Position numbers and translations under genes: made by a program | Assembly: GCA_000620545.1 (NCBI GenBank) | Contig: JIBA01000012.1 | Coordinates: 248,001 to 312,000 of the forward strand | DNA length: 64,000 nt | Source of the DNA: Intrasporangiaceae bacterium URHB0013 | GTDB lineage: Bacteria; Actinomycetota; Actinomycetes; Actinomycetales; Dermatophilaceae | Reading direction: 5' to 3' | Notes under the pieces: generated by a model | Told to the model about the DNA's origin: nothing | What the model saw: only the letters and a program-made list of their open reading frames with translations | Databases searched by the model: none | In this document: positions 62,224 to 64,000 of the stretch, piece after piece | Numbering within the stretch: position 1 is the first letter of the stretch | Layout of the letters: the number at the start of each line of letters is the position of its first letter

Positions 62224-64000
62224 GTGACCGACCTGACCTCCCAGTCCGACCTGTCCACCGTCCACCTGGAGTCCGCCGGGACCGCGCTCGTGCTCGAGCC
62301 GCGCCCCGGCGGCTCGGGGCTGCCCGAGGTCGTCCACTGGGGCCCCGCGCTCGAGGGTGGCGCGAGCACGTATGCAGCCCTGTCCTCGCTCACGCCGGCG
62401 CCCGTCGGCCACAGCGCGCTCGACGTGCCGTGGCCGCTCACCGTGCTGCCCGGCGAGGCCGACGGCTGGTCGGGCACGCCCGGATGGGCCGGCCACCGCG
62501 CCGGATCTGCCGGTGCCGTGCGCTGGCACGACGTGTCCTCCGAGGTCGCGGACGGCATGGTCGTGACCCGAGCGAGCTCGCCGGACGGCATACGCCTCGA
62601 GCTGCGGCACGCCCTCGACGAGCACGGCGTGCTCCGCGTCGACGCGTCGGTGACCAACACGGGCGAGGCCACTGCCCCGCTCGACGTCTCGGCGTTGCGC
62701 GCGATCCTGCCGCTGCCGACGCGCGCCGACGAGGTGCTCGACCTCACCGGACGCTGGTGCCGCGAGCGCTCGCCGCAGCGCAGCCGGCTCGACCACGGCA
62801 CCCACCTGCGCGCCTCGCGTCGCGGTCGCACCGGACACGACGCCACGCTCCTGATGATGGCAGGCACCGCAGGGTTCGACTGGCGCACCGGGGAGGTGTG
62901 GGCCGTGCACACCGCGTGGAGCGGCAACCACGAGCACCTCGTCGAGGCGCTGCCCGAAGGCGCCGGACGCCACCACGCCGTCATCGGCGGTGGCGAGCTG
63001 CTCGCCCCCGGCGAAGTGCGCCTCGCCCCGGGGGAGTCGTATGCCGCCCCGACGGTCGTCTTCGTCCACTCGACCGAGGGCCTCGACGGCCTCTCGCGCC
63101 GGCTCCACCGCAGCCTCCGCGCCCGTGCTGGCCACCCATCGCGTCCGCGTCCCGTCGTGCTCAACACGTGGGAGGCCGTCTACTTCAAGACCGACCTCGA
63201 CCACCTCAAGGCGCTGGCCGACACGGCTGCTCGCATCGGGGTCGAACGCTTCGTCCTCGATGACGGGTGGTTCGGCGGCCGCCGCCACGACCGCGCCGGC
63301 CTCGGCGACTGGGTCGTCTCCACCGACGTGTGGCCCGAGGGCATGAGCCCGCTCGTCGACCACGTCAAGGGCCTCGGTCTGGAGTTCGGGCTGTGGTTCG
63401 AGCCCGAGATGGTCAACGAGGACAGTGACCTCGTGCGCGCCCACCCGGAGTGGGTACTGGGTCCGGCCGCCGGCTCGCCGCGCGAGTGGCGGTTCCAACA
63501 GCTGCTCGACCTGACCCGCGACGATGCCCGCGAGCAGCTGCTCGAGCGGATCAGCGGTCTGGTGGACCTGTACGGCATCGACTACATCAAGTGGGACCAC
63601 AACCGCGACCTGCTCGAGGCCGTGCACACCGTCGACGGCCCGACCGGGCGCCTCGTCGACGCCCCCGCCGTGCACGCGCACACGCTGGCCTTCTACCGCC
63701 TGCTCGACGACCTCCGGACGCGTCACCCGCAGCTCGAGATCGAGTCATGCAGCAGCGGTGGCGCACGCGTCGACCTCGCCGTGCTTGACCGCACCGACCG
63801 CATCTGGACGAGCGACTGCAACGACGCGCTCGAGCGCGCGAGCATCCAGCGCTGGACGGCCCTGCTCGTGCCGGCCGAGCTCATGGGCACGCACGTCGGT
63901 CCGGCAACGGCCCACACGACGCACCGCACCGTCGACCTCGGCTTCCGCACGCTCATGGCGCTCCAGGGCCACGCCGGCCTGGAGTGGGACATCACGCAGT
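62224..64000 (+). CDS. Alpha-galactosidase, glycoside hydrolase family 36 (partial)
   Basis: The reading frame is open from GTG 62224 to the window end (592 codons); family members have about 700-750 residues, so the C-terminus lies beyond. An N-terminal beta-supersandwich is followed by the TIM barrel: VLNTWEAVYFKTDLDHL, VERFVLDDGWFGGRRHD, GLWFEPEMVNEDSDL, nucleophile Asp in YIKWDHNRDLLE (about residue 460), and acid/base Asp in IWTSDCNDALERASIQRW. It releases galactose from melibiose, raffinose or similar. GTG lies one base after the permease stop. Confidence 0.95.
   Translation, partial: MTDLTSQSDLSTVHLESAGTALVLEPRPGGSGLPEVVHWGPALEGGASTYAALSSLTPAPVGHSALDVPWPLTVLPGEADGWSGTPGWAGHRAGSAGAVRWHDVSSEVADGMVVTRASSPDGIRLELRHALDEHGVLRVDASVTNTGEATAPLDVSALRAILPLPTRADEVLDLTGRWCRERSPQRSRLDHGTHLRASRRGRTGHDATLLMMAGTAGFDWRTGEVWAVHTAWSGNHEHLVEALPEGAGRHHAVIGGGELLAPGEVRLAPGESYAAPTVVFVHSTEGLDGLSRRLHRSLRARAGHPSRPRPVVLNTWEAVYFKTDLDHLKALADTAARIGVERFVLDDGWFGGRRHDRAGLGDWVVSTDVWPEGMSPLVDHVKGLGLEFGLWFEPEMVNEDSDLVRAHPEWVLGPAAGSPREWRFQQLLDLTRDDAREQLLERISGLVDLYGIDYIKWDHNRDLLEAVHTVDGPTGRLVDAPAVHAHTLAFYRLLDDLRTRHPQLEIESCSSGGARVDLAVLDRTDRIWTSDCNDALERASIQRWTALLVPAELMGTHVGPATAHTTHRTVDLGFRTLMALQGHAGLEWDITQ

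Overview
The window is chromosomal DNA from a high-GC actinobacterium. It has GTG and ATG starts in similar numbers, strongly G/C-ending codons, many ATGA or GTGA gene overlaps, TANNNT -10 boxes a few bases before start codons, F420-type oxidoreductases, a SWIM-SNF2 helicase and GPH and ABC sugar uptake. Gene content and style fit the Micrococcales, most likely an Intrasporangiaceae-like genus (Janibacter, Knoellia or Terrabacter type). That placement is an inference, not a database result. I see no rRNA, tRNA, CRISPR array, transposase, integrase or phage gene.

Layout. 0-9.6 kb: LLM oxidoreductase, SRPBCC protein, aminotransferase, DUF5995 protein, a divergent MFS/MarR pair, a BluB-CobT fusion for the lower ligand of vitamin B12, an array of four palindromic repeats, a family III CoA-transferase and the stump of a carboxyltransferase gene. 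9.6-18.3 kb: AraC regulator; a DcuS/DcuR-like two-component system (the kinase appears frameshifted) divergent from the dicarboxylate carrier dctA; a BCCT osmolyte carrier; a NarL-type two-component pair. 18.5-25.4 kb: a secreted beta-propeller protein overlapping an ankyrin lipoprotein, two membrane PH-domain proteins, and an ABC exporter divergent from its likely MarR repressor with a clear operator. 25.4-34.7 kb: P-loop kinase-like protein, 2H phosphoesterase, frameshifted LLM oxidoreductase, GT1 glycosyltransferase, membrane adenylate cyclase, a FadH-like reductase divergent from a Baeyer-Villiger-type monooxygenase, DUF3072 protein. 34.7-53.5 kb: DUF4921 protein, GH3 beta-glucosidase, quinone oxidoreductase, SDR, ICMT-like methyltransferase, DinB protein, thioredoxin-fold protein, orphan LuxR regulator, cold-shock protein, phosphotransferase, thioesterase, SWIM-SNF2 helicase, superoxide dismutase, PLP lyase and a GPH-family MFS symporter.

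53.5-64 kb is a coherent galactoside utilisation locus. On the minus strand run GH42 beta-galactosidase, a DeoR regulator, galT and galK, almost all overlapping, with the GPH symporter following. Divergently run a Tat-type sugar-binding lipoprotein, two permeases and a GH36 alpha-galactosidase cut by the window edge. The two arms share a 366-bp region with TTGACA promoters in both directions and operator-like repeats. Oligosaccharides such as melibiose or raffinose would be imported and cleaved, and galactose passed to the Leloir enzymes. No ABC ATPase and no galE are present here.

Most of the window is ordinary core or semi-core metabolism and I found no clear new multi-gene system. The most unusual items are (i) a roughly 49-bp palindromic element in a tandem array of four with a fifth copy 44 kb away, (ii) strong over-representation of the 7-mer GGCATAC/GTATGCC, (iii) two genes each broken by a single extra base in a G/C run, and (iv) repeated leaderless promoter signatures.
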